Numbered from the stretch's first letter, positions 34,729-44,565 are shown. The stretch is DNA of 48,425 nucleotides from Methylococcales bacterium (GCA_026399095.1 JAPLRP010000013.1:1-48425), one strand, 5' to 3'. The notes: generated by a model not told the origin, from the sequence alone. Numbers and translations: made by a program.

Positions 34729-36621
34729 ATGCGCTTTCGTTTGTTAATCAGCCTGTTATTGGCTACATTTTGTATGGTATCTACAGCGCAAAATGATGAA
34801 TTTTCACTTAACTTCAAAGATGTTGATATTCATACACTGATAGAAACGGTTGCTGATGCCACCGGCAAGAATTTTATTGTCGATCCGCGTATAACTGGTA
34901 ATATTTCTGTTGTTACCTCTACGCCCATGAAAGCCTCTCAGGTCTACGACGTGTTTTTGTCAATACTTAAAGTTCACGGCTATTCAGCCGTGCCGAACGG
35001 TAATATCGTAAAAATTATCCCTAATCTCACTGCCAAGCAAGATGGTGATCAAAACGAATTAAGTGCAAAGTCATTAAATGGTGATGAACAACTGACACGA
35101 ATTATCCAAGTCAGTCATGTTGATGCTACCTTGGTTGTTCAAACTTTAATGCCGCTGATTCCTCAATATGCTTTTATGGCATCGGTACCAGAAAGCAACA
35201 CCATCATTCTTTCTGATACAGCGGCTAACGTAAATCGCTTGGCATTGATGATTAAAGAAATTGATAGAAGTGATGTGCAAAAAATTGAAATAGTCAGTTT
35301 GCGAAATGCTATTGCTGCAGATTTGATCCAACCACTTAATACTCTGATTGCCAGTACTAATGCTGGAAAAGTTAATGCAGGTGGTGCTCCCTTAGTAGCG
35401 GATAGTCGGTCTAATTCTATTATCATCGGGGGTGATGCTGATTTACGTATGCAATTGCGAGCTTTGATAGTTAACCTCGATAAACCAATAGAAAAAGACG
35501 GTAATACCGAAGTTATTTATTTACATTATGCGGTCGCTAAAAATTTGGTTGAAACTCTGGTGGGTGTTGGTGCAAAAAAAACAGCTAGTATAAATCAACC
35601 AGTCACTCAAGCTTCTACCGAAAAAGATTTTGATATCCGCGCTGATGAAGCCACTAACTCATTAATTATTACGGCGCCTGATGAGCAAATGCGATCAATT
35701 AAATCGGTTGTTAAGCAACTTGATATCCGTCGAGCACAGGTTCATATTGAAGCGATTATTGCTGAGGTAAATTATGACAAAGATCAGGATATAGGGATTG
35801 AGTGGCACACAAAAGTAGTAAAAGATGGTTTTGCTGTCGCCTCATCACCGGTAGGTTTGGGAGATTTGTTTAGAACTGCCGGGAAAGGCTTAAGTGTAGG
35901 TTACCTTGTCGGTGGAGAATTGCGGGCATTACTCCGGGCGTTTTCAGAAGATAGAAATGTAAATGTACTGTCTACACCGTCTATTGTTACTTTGGATAAT
36001 GAAGAAGCCAGTATGGTGGTTGGGCAAAATGTACCTATTTTAAGTGGTAGTTTTACTGCCGGTGCCGGGCAGTCTGGCAATGCCATTACTACTTATCAAC
36101 GTCAAGATGTGGGAGTCATGTTAAAAGTAACGCCACAAATTAATGAGGGTAATGCCATCAAACTCAAGGTAAAACAGGAAGTATCGAGTGTAGATGAGAA
36201 GGCTGTCAACGATACTAATAGTGGTGGTGCAACCTTAAACAAGCGGGAAATAGATACCTCAGTTGTGGTTGATGACGGCAAAATTTTGGTTTTGGGCGGT
36301 TTAATCGTGGATGATGTTAAGGTAACAGTCGATAAAGTACCTTTCTTTGGCGATTTGCCTTACTTGGGGTTTTTGTTTCAAAACAATAGTACAAAGGTTG
36401 TAAAAAAGAACTTAATGGTTTTTTTGCGCCCAGTTATTATGCGTGATCCCGAAAAAGCCTCTTTGTTTACTAACGACAGATATAACGACTTAAGAAATAA
36501 CCAAGAACAGTCTGGAAAGAAAGGCATCTTGTTGATGCCCAATGAGCATGCGCCAATTTTGCCAGAATTAAAGCCGGATGCGCCAACTAATGGTTATTCA
36601 ATGCCGTCCGTCAGACAATGA
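34729..36621 (+). CDS. gspD: Type II secretion secretin GspD
   Basis: 630 residues with a signal peptide (MRFRLLISLLLATFCMVSTA). N0 domain FSLNFKDVDIHTLIETVADA, repeated N1-N3 domains (LRNAIAADLIQPLNTLIAST, LHYAVAKNLVETLVGVGAKK), then the secretin core (VLSTPSIVTLDNEEASMVVG, VGVMLKVTPQINEGNAIKLK, LVLGGLIVDDVKVTVDKVPF, FGDLPYLGFLFQ). It forms the outer-membrane pore. Its last bases overlap the gspE start. Confidence 0.97.
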   Translation: MRFRLLISLLLATFCMVSTAQNDEFSLNFKDVDIHTLIETVADATGKNFIVDPRITGNISVVTSTPMKASQVYDVFLSILKVHGYSAVPNGNIVKIIPNLTAKQDGDQNELSAKSLNGDEQLTRIIQVSHVDATLVVQTLMPLIPQYAFMASVPESNTIILSDTAANVNRLALMIKEIDRSDVQKIEIVSLRNAIAADLIQPLNTLIASTNAGKVNAGGAPLVADSRSNSIIIGGDADLRMQLRALIVNLDKPIEKDGNTEVIYLHYAVAKNLVETLVGVGAKKTASINQPVTQASTEKDFDIRADEATNSLIITAPDEQMRSIKSVVKQLDIRRAQVHIEAIIAEVNYDKDQDIGIEWHTKVVKDGFAVASSPVGLGDLFRTAGKGLSVGYLVGGELRALLRAFSEDRNVNVLSTPSIVTLDNEEASMVVGQNVPILSGSFTAGAGQSGNAITTYQRQDVGVMLKVTPQINEGNAIKLKVKQEVSSVDEKAVNDTNSGGATLNKREIDTSVVVDDGKILVLGGLIVDDVKVTVDKVPFFGDLPYLGFLFQNNSTKVVKKNLMVFLRPVIMRDPEKASLFTNDRYNDLRNNQEQSGKKGILLMPNEHAPILPELKPDAPTNGYSMPSVRQ

Positions 36622-38135
36622 TCAATGATGCTGTGTTAGTTTCTGATATTCCTGAGAAGGGTATAAAGATGCCTTCCTATAGCTTTGCCAAAAGACATGG
36701 TATTTTGGTTAAAGAAGATCATGAAAATAAGACGGAAATTTTGTATCAGCAAAAAACGCCTATTCACGCCTTATTTGAAGTACGCAGATTAGTCGACCAA
36801 CCGGTTACATTTGCACAGATCAACGAAGAAAGCTTCGATCGTTTGCTGCAAGACGTTTATGAGCAAAAGTCTGGCCACGCCCAGCAAATGGTCGACGACA
36901 TGCAAGATAATATTGATTTATCTTACATGGCGCAGCATCTACCGAAGCCGGAAGATTTGCTTGAGAGTGCTGACGAAGCGCCAATTATTCGTTTGATTAA
37001 TGCACTACTGACTGAGGCAATCAAAGAAAATGCTTCAGATATACATATCGAATCTTACGAAAAGCGTATGGTCGTTCGTTTTCGTGTTGATGGTACCTTA
37101 CGCGAGATACTTGAGCCCCAGCGTGAATTTGCTCCGATGGTGATATCAAGGCTTAAAGTGATGGCCAAGCTCGATATTGCCGAAAAAAGACTCCCTCAGG
37201 ATGGTCGTATATCACTTAATATTGGCGGGCGAACGGTAGATGTCCGTGTCTCTACCTTACCTTCAGGTCATGGTGAGCGCGTCGTATTAAGGTTGCTAGA
37301 CAAACAAGCAAATCAACTGAGTCTTAGACAAATCGGTATGGTTGATCAGGAGTTGGATAGTATTCAAGAAATGATTGTCAGGCCACATGGCATTATTTTG
37401 GTTACCGGCCCTACCGGTTCCGGTAAAACGACCAGTTTATATGCGATTGTTAATCAGCTTAACGAACGCAGTCGAAATATTTTGACCGTTGAGGATCCCA
37501 TAGAGTTTTACCTGGACGGTATTGGTCAAACTCAAGTTAACAGTAAAGTTGAAATGACCTTTGCAAAAGGGCTACGTGCCATTTTGAGACAAGATCCGGA
37601 TATTGTCATGGTTGGCGAAATACGTGATAAAGAAACCGCAGAAATTGCCGTGCAAGCCAGCTTGACCGGCCATTTGGTACTGTCAACATTGCACACCAAT
37701 TCAGCAGTAGGGGCCATTACTCGGTTACGCGACATGGGTGTAGAGCCCTTTTTGCTCGCTTCCAGTTTGGTTGGCGTCATAGCACAACGACTCGTGCGAA
37801 AATTGTGCCCATTATGTAAGCAAGCCGTTACCGTACCGGTTAATGACCTTGAAAAGCTGGGCTATAGTGGCAACGGTAAAGACACGGTGACTATTTATAA
37901 TGCTCAAGGTTGTGTGCATTGTGGACAAAGAGGCTACAAAGGCCGTGCAGGTATATTCGAAATTATCCCTATCAATTCTGCAATGCGGAGTTTGATTCAT
38001 GATTGTGCTGGCGATCAGGTATTAGAAGAACATGCCCGAGTGTTTTCACGCAGTATTCAAGAGAGTGCGCTAGAAAAAGTGCTTAATGGCGATACCAGTC
38101 TGGATGAAGCCATTCGCATTACCCAAAAGGACTAA
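36618..38135 (+). CDS. gspE: Type II secretion ATPase GspE
   Basis: 505 residues from ATG 36618, which overlaps the gspD stop (ATGA). An ATG at 36669 has a better ribosome site and is a possible start. Walker A GPTGSGKTT (264-272), Asp box DIHIESYEKRMVVRFRVDGT, Walker B VMVGEIRDKETAEIAVQASL, and a zinc site LCPLCK...CVHCG near the C-terminus. It powers pseudopilus assembly on the cytoplasmic face. Confidence 0.97.
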   Translation: MINDAVLVSDIPEKGIKMPSYSFAKRHGILVKEDHENKTEILYQQKTPIHALFEVRRLVDQPVTFAQINEESFDRLLQDVYEQKSGHAQQMVDDMQDNIDLSYMAQHLPKPEDLLESADEAPIIRLINALLTEAIKENASDIHIESYEKRMVVRFRVDGTLREILEPQREFAPMVISRLKVMAKLDIAEKRLPQDGRISLNIGGRTVDVRVSTLPSGHGERVVLRLLDKQANQLSLRQIGMVDQELDSIQEMIVRPHGIILVTGPTGSGKTTSLYAIVNQLNERSRNILTVEDPIEFYLDGIGQTQVNSKVEMTFAKGLRAILRQDPDIVMVGEIRDKETAEIAVQASLTGHLVLSTLHTNSAVGAITRLRDMGVEPFLLASSLVGVIAQRLVRKLCPLCKQAVTVPVNDLEKLGYSGNGKDTVTIYNAQGCVHCGQRGYKGRAGIFEIIPINSAMRSLIHDCAGDQVLEEHARVFSRSIQESALEKVLNGDTSLDEAIRITQKD

Positions 38136-38139
38136 TGAT

Positions 38140-39354
38140 ATGGCAGCGTTTGAATACCAGGCAATCAACGCCAAAGGCCAGACGGTTAAAGGGACTATTG
38201 AAAGCGACACGCTAAAATTGGCAAGACAGCAATTAAAAAGCAATGAACTAACCTTGCTCGAAATTGAAGAAGTTCATAAAAAAGAAAGTAGTAGTAGCAA
38301 AAGCCCCTTGCTTTCTCAGCGCATTAATATGCGCCAATTAGCGCATATTACCCGCCAATTAGCCGCTTTACTGGGTTCCGGTTTATCCATTGATGAAGCT
38401 TTGGGAATCACTGCCAAACAGCTCGACTCAGCCAAAGCCAAGCGAATATTACTGGGTGTCAGAAGCCGGATTATGGAAGGGCAAAGTTTGGCACAAGCCT
38501 GTAGCGCGTTTCCAAGTACATTTCCACCACTTTATCGGGCAACAGTTGAGGCAGGAGAATCTTCCGGCAAGCTTGACCAAGTGTTGCAAAGATTAGCCGA
38601 CTATATCGGTGATAAAGGTCAGCTTCACAGTAAGCTACAAATGGCAATGATATATCCCGTCATGTTGACCTCGGTTTCCTTATTGGTGGTGATTGGTTTA
38701 TTGGCTTATGTTGTACCAGAAATAACCAGTGTGTTTGATAAAATGGGTGGAGAATTACCCACAATAACTAAAGTACTTATTGCTTGTAGTGATTTTTTTA
38801 AACAGTATGGCCTCGTATTATTAGTGGTCTTAATTGGCATGGGTATGAGTAGCAATGCCATTTTGCGCTTGCCTGAGCCACGTATGCGCTTTCATCTTTT
38901 GTTACTGAGCATGCCTTTTGTCGCACGTTTTTCAAAAGGCATGAATACAGCCAGATTTACCCGAACCCTGGCCATTCTTACCAACAGCGGTGTCGAATTA
39001 TTAGAGGCATTAAAAATATCCAGCCAGGTATTGACCAATAATGCTATGCAGAAAGCTGTGGAAATAGCCTCTCTTAAGGTTAGGGAAGGGCAGAGCTTAA
39101 ACAAGGCAATGGAAGCCAGCGGTTTATTTCCTCCCGTGACTATCCATTTAGTAGCCAGTGGAGAAGCCAGCGGGCAGTTACCTAAAATGTTGGCCAGCGC
39201 CGCCGATGATCAAGAGCGCGATATACAAGCCCTGACAGAAATGACTTTGGGTTTGTTCGAACCCATCTTGATTCTGGTTATGGGTTTGGTAGTGCTGGCT
39301 ATCGTTTTAGCGATACTATTACCCATTTTTGAAATGAACCAGCTTGTTAAATAG
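38140..39354 (+). CDS. gspF: Type II secretion inner-membrane platform protein GspF
   Basis: 404 residues from ATG 38140, four bases after gspE; it starts MAAFEYQAINAKGQTVKGTI as family members do. Two T2SSF domains (residues about 70-190 and 270-395) and three membrane segments (LTSVSLLVVIGLLAYVVP, FFKQYGLVLLVVLIGMGMSS, PILILVMGLVVLAIVLAILL). Confidence 0.96.
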   Translation: MAAFEYQAINAKGQTVKGTIESDTLKLARQQLKSNELTLLEIEEVHKKESSSSKSPLLSQRINMRQLAHITRQLAALLGSGLSIDEALGITAKQLDSAKAKRILLGVRSRIMEGQSLAQACSAFPSTFPPLYRATVEAGESSGKLDQVLQRLADYIGDKGQLHSKLQMAMIYPVMLTSVSLLVVIGLLAYVVPEITSVFDKMGGELPTITKVLIACSDFFKQYGLVLLVVLIGMGMSSNAILRLPEPRMRFHLLLLSMPFVARFSKGMNTARFTRTLAILTNSGVELLEALKISSQVLTNNAMQKAVEIASLKVREGQSLNKAMEASGLFPPVTIHLVASGEASGQLPKMLASAADDQERDIQALTEMTLGLFEPILILVMGLVVLAIVLAILLPIFEMNQLVK

Positions 39355-39471
39355 AGGCTGTTACCAATAAATACAACACTGTAATAATAACGTCATTTTT
39401 GTTTTTTACTCTTATCTATTTACGCTCGGCAGCGGCTGAGGCTTACTTTTAACTTAATGGTTTATTTAACT

Positions 39472-39903
39472 ATGTCCGATAAAAAACACCGGGGTTTTAC
39501 CCTGATTGAAGTCATGATTGTTGTGGTTATTCTGGGGATTTTGGCTTCCATCATCGTGCCAAAAATCATGGGTAGACCTGATGAAGCCAGGGCAACCCGA
39601 ACGCTACAAGATATAAGAGCGATTACAGCAGCACTGGACTTATATCGCTTGGATAATTACAGCTATCCAACAACCGAGCAAGGACTGGAAGCTTTGGTGA
39701 CCAAGCCGGCCAACTTGCCCCAAGGAACACACTGGAAACAGGGCGGTTACCTTGATCAAATGCCACAAGATGCTTGGGGAAAACCTTATTTTTATCTTAA
39801 ACCCGGAATACATGGCGAGTTTGATCTTTATTCTTACGGTTCCGATGGAATTGAAGGTGGAACCGAAGCAGGTACAGACATTACTAACTGGGCCAAAAAG
39901 TAA
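39472..39903 (+). CDS. gspG: Type II secretion major pseudopilin GspG
   Basis: 143 residues from ATG 39472, giving a short leader MSDKKHRG before the prepilin cleavage site at G-FTLIEVMIVVVILGILA; ATG 39457 would add five residues. Later conserved blocks: KIMGRPDEARATRTLQDI, YRLDNYSYPTTEQGLEALV, GGYLDQMPQDAWGKPYFY, DLYSYGSDGIEGG, including the calcium-binding loop at the end. Prepilin peptidase is not in the window. A gap of 117 bases separates it from gspF. Confidence 0.95.
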   Translation: MSDKKHRGFTLIEVMIVVVILGILASIIVPKIMGRPDEARATRTLQDIRAITAALDLYRLDNYSYPTTEQGLEALVTKPANLPQGTHWKQGGYLDQMPQDAWGKPYFYLKPGIHGEFDLYSYGSDGIEGGTEAGTDITNWAKK

Positions 39904-39942
39904 GCGTGGCTTTAGTTACGAACTTAGCGGCTAAAGCCATTT
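39904..39942. repeat. REP-like palindrome inside the gsp operon
   Basis: GTGGCTTTAG (39906-39915) and CTAAAGCCAT (39931-39940) pair to form a hairpin just after the gspG stop. The same core occurs in the fuller copy at 48005. In place it could stabilise gspG mRNA or lower expression of later genes, so that the major pseudopilin is made in excess. The remaining 39943-40062 holds nothing else I recognise. Confidence 0.65.
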
Positions 39943-40062
39943 CAACAAGAAATCTGGTAAATGACGGCTATTGCACCTGCCGACCTGCATTGGATAGTGA
40001 GTTATAAATGTATATTTCTTTGATGGCTGGGTGTCTTACGTGGATAAACTGATTTTATTGGG

Positions 40063-40575
40063 ATGAACAAAATCAAAGGTTTTACCCTGATTGAATTACT
40101 GATTGTTTTGGTTTTAATAGGCTTGATAACCGGTATGGCGATGTTGTCGATGGGAACAGCAGATCCGCATGATCAACAAAAACTTGAAGCGGATCGCTTG
40201 TTTAAGCTTCTTGAATTGGCCACTCAAGAAGCCATTGCCAGAGGTGATATTCTGGGATTGGAATTATTTAACCACGGTTATCGGTTCACGGTTATAAAAA
40301 AACAAAAATGGCAGCCAGAAACTACCGACATGGTTTTTAGAGCGCGTGAGTTGATGCCGCAAATGTCATTGGCTTTTACCATGCATCAAGAGACTGTGGT
40401 TTTAAAAAATCAGTCTATCGAAGGTGTTGATCCAATGCCTCAGATTATTTTGACACCGGATGGTGATATGGAATTGTTTCAAATCAGCATCACCATGCAA
40501 AATAGTGATAGCACTTTTTTACTGAGTAACACTCAGCATGATGGCTTAGTCATAAGTAGCCAAGATAAGTCATGA
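40063..40575 (+). CDS. gspH: Type II secretion minor pseudopilin GspH
   Basis: 170 residues: MNKIKG-FTLIELLIVLVLI is the prepilin leader and N-terminal helix, followed by GLELFNHGYRFTVIKKQKW typical of GspH. Stop overlaps the gspI ATG (ATGA). Confidence 0.92.
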   Translation: MNKIKGFTLIELLIVLVLIGLITGMAMLSMGTADPHDQQKLEADRLFKLLELATQEAIARGDILGLELFNHGYRFTVIKKQKWQPETTDMVFRARELMPQMSLAFTMHQETVVLKNQSIEGVDPMPQIILTPDGDMELFQISITMQNSDSTFLLSNTQHDGLVISSQDKS

Positions 40576-40946
40576 ACAAAGCGCATGAAAATAAAAAACC
40601 GAATGGCTTTACCTTGCTGGAAGTGTTGATTGCCTTGGCTATACTGGCCATCTTGATGGTCAGTGCCATCAAGATTACTTCGGATAATATTAAAAACTTA
40701 TGGTTTTTGGAAAACAAAACCTTGGCAGCCATCGTTGCCAGTAATCATGTCGTGCAATTACGACTGGATAAAGATAAGCCCGAAAAACTGGATGGTTGGG
40801 ATGAAATGGCAGGCCGACGCTGGTATTGGCAGATTAAACGTGGTTTTTCAAATATAACAGGGGTCTGGCGGTATCGGATAGAGGTGTTTTTAGAAGGTGA
40901 TAAAGAACCACTGTTTGGTCTGTTCAGTGACATCAGTAAAAGTTAA
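40572..40946 (+). CDS. gspI: Type II secretion minor pseudopilin GspI
   Basis: 124 residues. Leader MNKAHENKKPNG before FTLLEVLIALAILAILMVSA; ASNHVVQLRL and the end of the protein fit GspI. It primes the pseudopilus tip with GspJ and GspK. Overlaps neighbours on both sides. Confidence 0.93.
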   Translation: MNKAHENKKPNGFTLLEVLIALAILAILMVSAIKITSDNIKNLWFLENKTLAAIVASNHVVQLRLDKDKPEKLDGWDEMAGRRWYWQIKRGFSNITGVWRYRIEVFLEGDKEPLFGLFSDISKS

Positions 40947-41590
40947 TGAAGCGTTGCCATGCGTGTAAAGTTCGTCCTGCAAAAACGATGACTATAAAGG
41001 AGGCATCGGTTAAATTTTCCGAACAACAAGGCTTCACTCTTCTGGAAATCCTGATAGCGTTGGCAATTTTTGCCATCATGTCGATGATGGCTTATGCCGG
41101 TTTGGCCGCAATATTAGACGCTCGTGCAAGCACCGTTCCCAGAGCTCAACAACTAGCTGAATTGCAAACCACTTTATATTTACTGAATGAGGATTTAAAT
41201 CAGGTCATAAATAGATCCATTAGAGACGAATTCGGTACAGTCGAGCCCGCTTTTTCGGTCGGTCGTGGTAATGAAATAGTGGTGTTTACCCGCACGGTAC
41301 CCTCTTGGTCAACTAATGCAGGTGAAAGCAGTTTGCTAAGAGTCAGTTACAGTTTGGAACAAGATGTTTTATATCGACAAGTTTGGAGCCTGCCAGACAG
41401 AACTCAGCAAACAGAGTACCGGCGTCGAAAACTCATGACTGCAAAAAGCGTGTTATTAAAACAATACAATTTAAGCTCACAAACATGGGAGCCATTTACC
41501 GGTGGCGGTGGAATGCCTACAGCACTTGATATTAGTTTTAACCTGGATGGCTTGGGCACAATTCATCGTTCATTTTTAATAAACCAATGA
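40946..41590 (+). CDS. gspJ: Type II secretion minor pseudopilin GspJ
   Basis: 214 residues from ATG 40946, with a 28-residue leader before FTLLEILIALAIFAIMSMMA. An ATG at 40988 gives a more usual 15-residue leader (MTIKEASVKFSEQQG). LYLLNEDLNQVINRSIRDEF and LLRVSYSLEQDVLYRQVW are family blocks. Tip complex member. Confidence 0.94.
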   Translation: MKRCHACKVRPAKTMTIKEASVKFSEQQGFTLLEILIALAIFAIMSMMAYAGLAAILDARASTVPRAQQLAELQTTLYLLNEDLNQVINRSIRDEFGTVEPAFSVGRGNEIVVFTRTVPSWSTNAGESSLLRVSYSLEQDVLYRQVWSLPDRTQQTEYRRRKLMTAKSVLLKQYNLSSQTWEPFTGGGGMPTALDISFNLDGLGTIHRSFLINQ

Positions 41591-42537
41591 AGGTAATTAA
41601 AGCCAAACAAGTAAAAGCTCAAAAAGGTATTGCCCTGATTACTGTTATGTTGGTACTTGCAGTGGTTACTGTCGCCTTAGTATCCATGTCCAGTGACAGG
41701 CAGATGGATATTCGTAGAACAGAAAATCAGCTACGCTCAACACAAGCATGGGAATATGTTTATGGTCTTGAGGCGTGGGCAGCTAATCAGCTTAAACTTG
41801 ATGTTGATAATAACAAATACGATGCCTTAACCGATCAATGGAGCAAACCGCTAACCCTCAAGCCAACCCTTGAAGGTAATGTAAAAGCCGATATTATCGA
41901 ACTACAAGGTAAAATCAACCTGAATAATCTGCTGGTTGACGGTCAACCCAGTGATGAAAATGTGCAACAATTAAAGCGCTTATTTACCTCTCTGGAAATA
42001 AAGCCCGAGTTGGTGGACGCTATGTTGGATTGGATCGATGCAGATATGGATATCAGGTATCCAAACGGTGCAGAAGATGAAACCTATACCCGCTTGCTCC
42101 CCCCTTATCGCAGCGCCAATGTTCCGTTTGCAGAGGTGAGTGAATTATTACGGGTTCAAGGCATAACCCTAAAGGATTATAAAAAATTGATACCGTATAT
42201 CTACGTTGCTGATACTTACGAGCCCATAAATATAAACACCGCCAGCCCAGAAGTATTAAGGACTTTAGCGCCCAATATAAAAAAAGATGAGGCAGAATCC
42301 ATCTATAGAGCCAGTGGCAAACCTTTTGCAAAAGTGGATGAATTCTTAAAAGATGAAGCCATGAAAGGCATTAGTGTCAACAAAGCAAATTTAAGTATAG
42401 ACAGTCATCATTTTTTATTATCAGGCTACATCGATATGGGCAAAAACAGCTTGCTATTTCAGACACAATTATCACGAAGTACCTCAGGTGAGGTTAAAGT
42501 GGTCAAACGCTTACGCAGGAGTTTAATCAATGGCTGA
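41587..42537 (+). CDS. gspK: Type II secretion minor pseudopilin GspK
   Basis: 316 residues; the N-terminal helix is GIALITVMLVLAVVTVALVS after leader MKVIKAKQVKAQK, lacking the +5 Glu as GspK does. The large periplasmic domain includes LVDAMLDWIDADMDIRYPNG and YEPININTASPEVLRTLAP. It caps the pseudopilus tip. Overlaps gspJ (ATGA) and gspL. Confidence 0.95.
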   Translation: MKVIKAKQVKAQKGIALITVMLVLAVVTVALVSMSSDRQMDIRRTENQLRSTQAWEYVYGLEAWAANQLKLDVDNNKYDALTDQWSKPLTLKPTLEGNVKADIIELQGKINLNNLLVDGQPSDENVQQLKRLFTSLEIKPELVDAMLDWIDADMDIRYPNGAEDETYTRLLPPYRSANVPFAEVSELLRVQGITLKDYKKLIPYIYVADTYEPININTASPEVLRTLAPNIKKDEAESIYRASGKPFAKVDEFLKDEAMKGISVNKANLSIDSHHFLLSGYIDMGKNSLLFQTQLSRSTSGEVKVVKRLRRSLING

Positions 42538-43732
42538 AGCTATTGTCGTCAGGTTGATTAACCAACAAGATTTAATCGTACAATGGTTGTTGGCAAAGCC
42601 CTCATGGTCTCCTGAAATACAGCAAGGCAATTTGCAGGCGTTGGCAAAAAGCATTGATAACAGCGCCGTTATTTTGTTATTGCCGGCATCTGAAGTATTA
42701 CTGTTGGCAATAGACCTTCCGGTTAAGAGTAATAATCAAATTAAAAAAGCACTGCCCTTTGCCCTTGAAGAATTGTTGGCTGACGAAATGGAAACCTACC
42801 ATTTAGTTTGGCATCGCCAAGCGAAAGGTCAAGTTTATGTCGCTGCTATTAACCGAGAAAAATTTAAAGCGTGTTTGGCAAGCTTTCAAGAGTACGGCAT
42901 TAAATTGGATAGTGTTTACTCTGAAACCTTATGTCTGCCTTATCAAGAAAACAGTTGCTCTTTGCTTATTGACCACCAAAACGCTATTTTAAGGACAGGT
43001 CAATGGCTGGGTGGGGGGATTGAGGTAGAGATGTTGCCGATTGTTTTGGACAAAATACGGCTTGATAATCCAACTCTGGCTAGTTTACAGTGTTGGTCGG
43101 CTAGCGAGCCTACCCAGTGGTTGTCAGAATTACCTTTCAATCTAACCCACCATACAACTTATCCGTCTTTATTGCTCTTGGAGTCGGCGGTTACAAAACT
43201 GACTGGCGAGTTAAACTTGTTAACGAGTGATTTTGCCCAAAAAAACACGCAGCTTGTACATTGGAAAAAATGGCTGCCTGCACTGGCTATTATCCTTATA
43301 ACGGCGCTATTACAAACCGGCTTATTTCTTAATAGTTATTGGCAACAAAAAACGCAGTTGGCAAGCCTTGAAACCCAAATATTAAGTTTGTTTAAACAAA
43401 CTTTTCCAGAGGTAAAACGAATTGTTAATATCAAGGTACAGGCGGATCAACAATTAATTGACCTTCAAAAGCAGAGTACAGGCAAAGACAGTCCTTTTAT
43501 GTCACTTTTATATCAAACAGGGCAGGTGTTAAGCGTCAATCCCGGTTTCGAAATGCGACAACTGGATTATATCAACGACAGTTTACAAGTTCAGTTAATC
43601 GCACCGACTATTAGCCAAGTAGAACAAGTCAAGCAACAACTGGAAAGCAGTAATCAGTTGTCAGTAAAAATACAATCTGCAGAAGCAAACCAAAAAGGTG
43701 TGGAGGTGCATTATGAAATTAAACAAAAATGA
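42530..43732 (+). CDS. gspL: Type II secretion protein GspL
   Basis: 400 residues. Cytoplasmic actin-like domain to about residue 235 (VILLLPASEVLLLAIDLPVK, FALEELLADEMETYHLVWHR), one membrane segment (WLPALAIILITALLQTGLFL), then a ferredoxin-like periplasmic domain (MRQLDYINDSLQVQLIAP). Anchors GspE to the membrane. Its 3' end overlaps gspM by 20 bases. Confidence 0.94.
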   Translation: MAEAIVVRLINQQDLIVQWLLAKPSWSPEIQQGNLQALAKSIDNSAVILLLPASEVLLLAIDLPVKSNNQIKKALPFALEELLADEMETYHLVWHRQAKGQVYVAAINREKFKACLASFQEYGIKLDSVYSETLCLPYQENSCSLLIDHQNAILRTGQWLGGGIEVEMLPIVLDKIRLDNPTLASLQCWSASEPTQWLSELPFNLTHHTTYPSLLLLESAVTKLTGELNLLTSDFAQKNTQLVHWKKWLPALAIILITALLQTGLFLNSYWQQKTQLASLETQILSLFKQTFPEVKRIVNIKVQADQQLIDLQKQSTGKDSPFMSLLYQTGQVLSVNPGFEMRQLDYINDSLQVQLIAPTISQVEQVKQQLESSNQLSVKIQSAEANQKGVEVHYEIKQK

Positions 43733-44219
43733 TCTACTACAGCGTTTACAAGAACTGTCGCCAAGAGAACGCGTATTATCGGTTGCTACGCTTGTAATTA
43801 TTGTTTTTTATGCGCTTTATTTATTAATTGTTGCACCGATTGCCACTGATAAGGTTTTGCTGGCGCAGAAAATTAAGGCCCAGCAGCAAGCCTTTCAGTA
43901 CCTAAAAAAAATCAGTGCAGATGTCACTGAATTACGCAAAAATCAGCAGAGCAGTCCGCTTAAGCAAGAGGGGCAATCGTTAATGTCTGTTGTTGATGTA
44001 AGCAGTGTAGAGTTGCAAATCAAACCCGCTATTAAACGTGTCATACCGGAGGGTGTTGATAACGTCACCGTATGGTTGGAAAATGCAAACTTCGATCAAT
44101 TAAGTGTTTGGTTGGCAGTGCTGGAAACCAAGCATGGCATCACAGTAAGCCAGATAAGTATAACCCGTGAACCCGTCAATAAAGGGCAGGTCAGTGCAAA
44201 AATAGTGCTGAGTAATTAG
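43713..44219 (+). CDS. gspM: Type II secretion protein GspM
   Basis: 168 residues from ATG 43713 with GGAGG seven bases upstream. One membrane segment (LSVATLVIIVFYALYLLIVA) after the LSPRERVL motif, then a periplasmic coiled coil and ferredoxin-like domain (VTVWLENANFDQLSVWLAVL). Partner of GspL. Last gene of the operon: no gspN or gspO follows. Confidence 0.93.
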   Translation: MKLNKNDLLQRLQELSPRERVLSVATLVIIVFYALYLLIVAPIATDKVLLAQKIKAQQQAFQYLKKISADVTELRKNQQSSPLKQEGQSLMSVVDVSSVELQIKPAIKRVIPEGVDNVTVWLENANFDQLSVWLAVLETKHGITVSQISITREPVNKGQVSAKIVLSN

Positions 44220-44223
44220 AAGG

Positions 44224-44565
44224 TTATATCAGGTGGGAAATTTTTAACAGTACACCAATAATCAAGGTGGCTTGCAAAAAACCGGCACCAATAATCCAGC
44301 TCGTCAAGTCGGCTTTGCTTTCGGCAATCAAACGTCTTGTATCGGCTCTAAGTAGTTCTATGTCATGCTTTAGCGTTGTTTCAAGATCTTTCATGTCTCG
44401 CTTTGTTGCAACATCGTCTAAATGGTAATCACGCCTTGCCTGTTCTAAGGTACTGTCTATCACGTTGAGTTGGAGTTCGGTTATAACTTGTGCTTGTTCA
44501 TCGGTAAAACCGGCAGATTTAAGGCGATTAGCAAAATGTAATGTATCAAAAGTAATTGAGCTCAT
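44224..44565 (-). CDS. DUF1640-type coiled-coil membrane protein
   Basis: 113 residues: FANRLKSAGFTDEQAQVITE, then a coiled coil (DVATKRDMKDLETTLKHDIE, LLRADTRRLIAESKADL) and a C-terminal membrane segment (IIGAGFLQATLIIGVLLKI). The layout matches the DUF1640/CCDC90 family, whose bacterial role is unknown. It converges on gspM with four bases between and no terminator. Confidence 0.8.
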   Translation of the reverse strand: MSSITFDTLHFANRLKSAGFTDEQAQVITELQLNVIDSTLEQARRDYHLDDVATKRDMKDLETTLKHDIELLRADTRRLIAESKADLTSWIIGAGFLQATLIIGVLLKISHLI

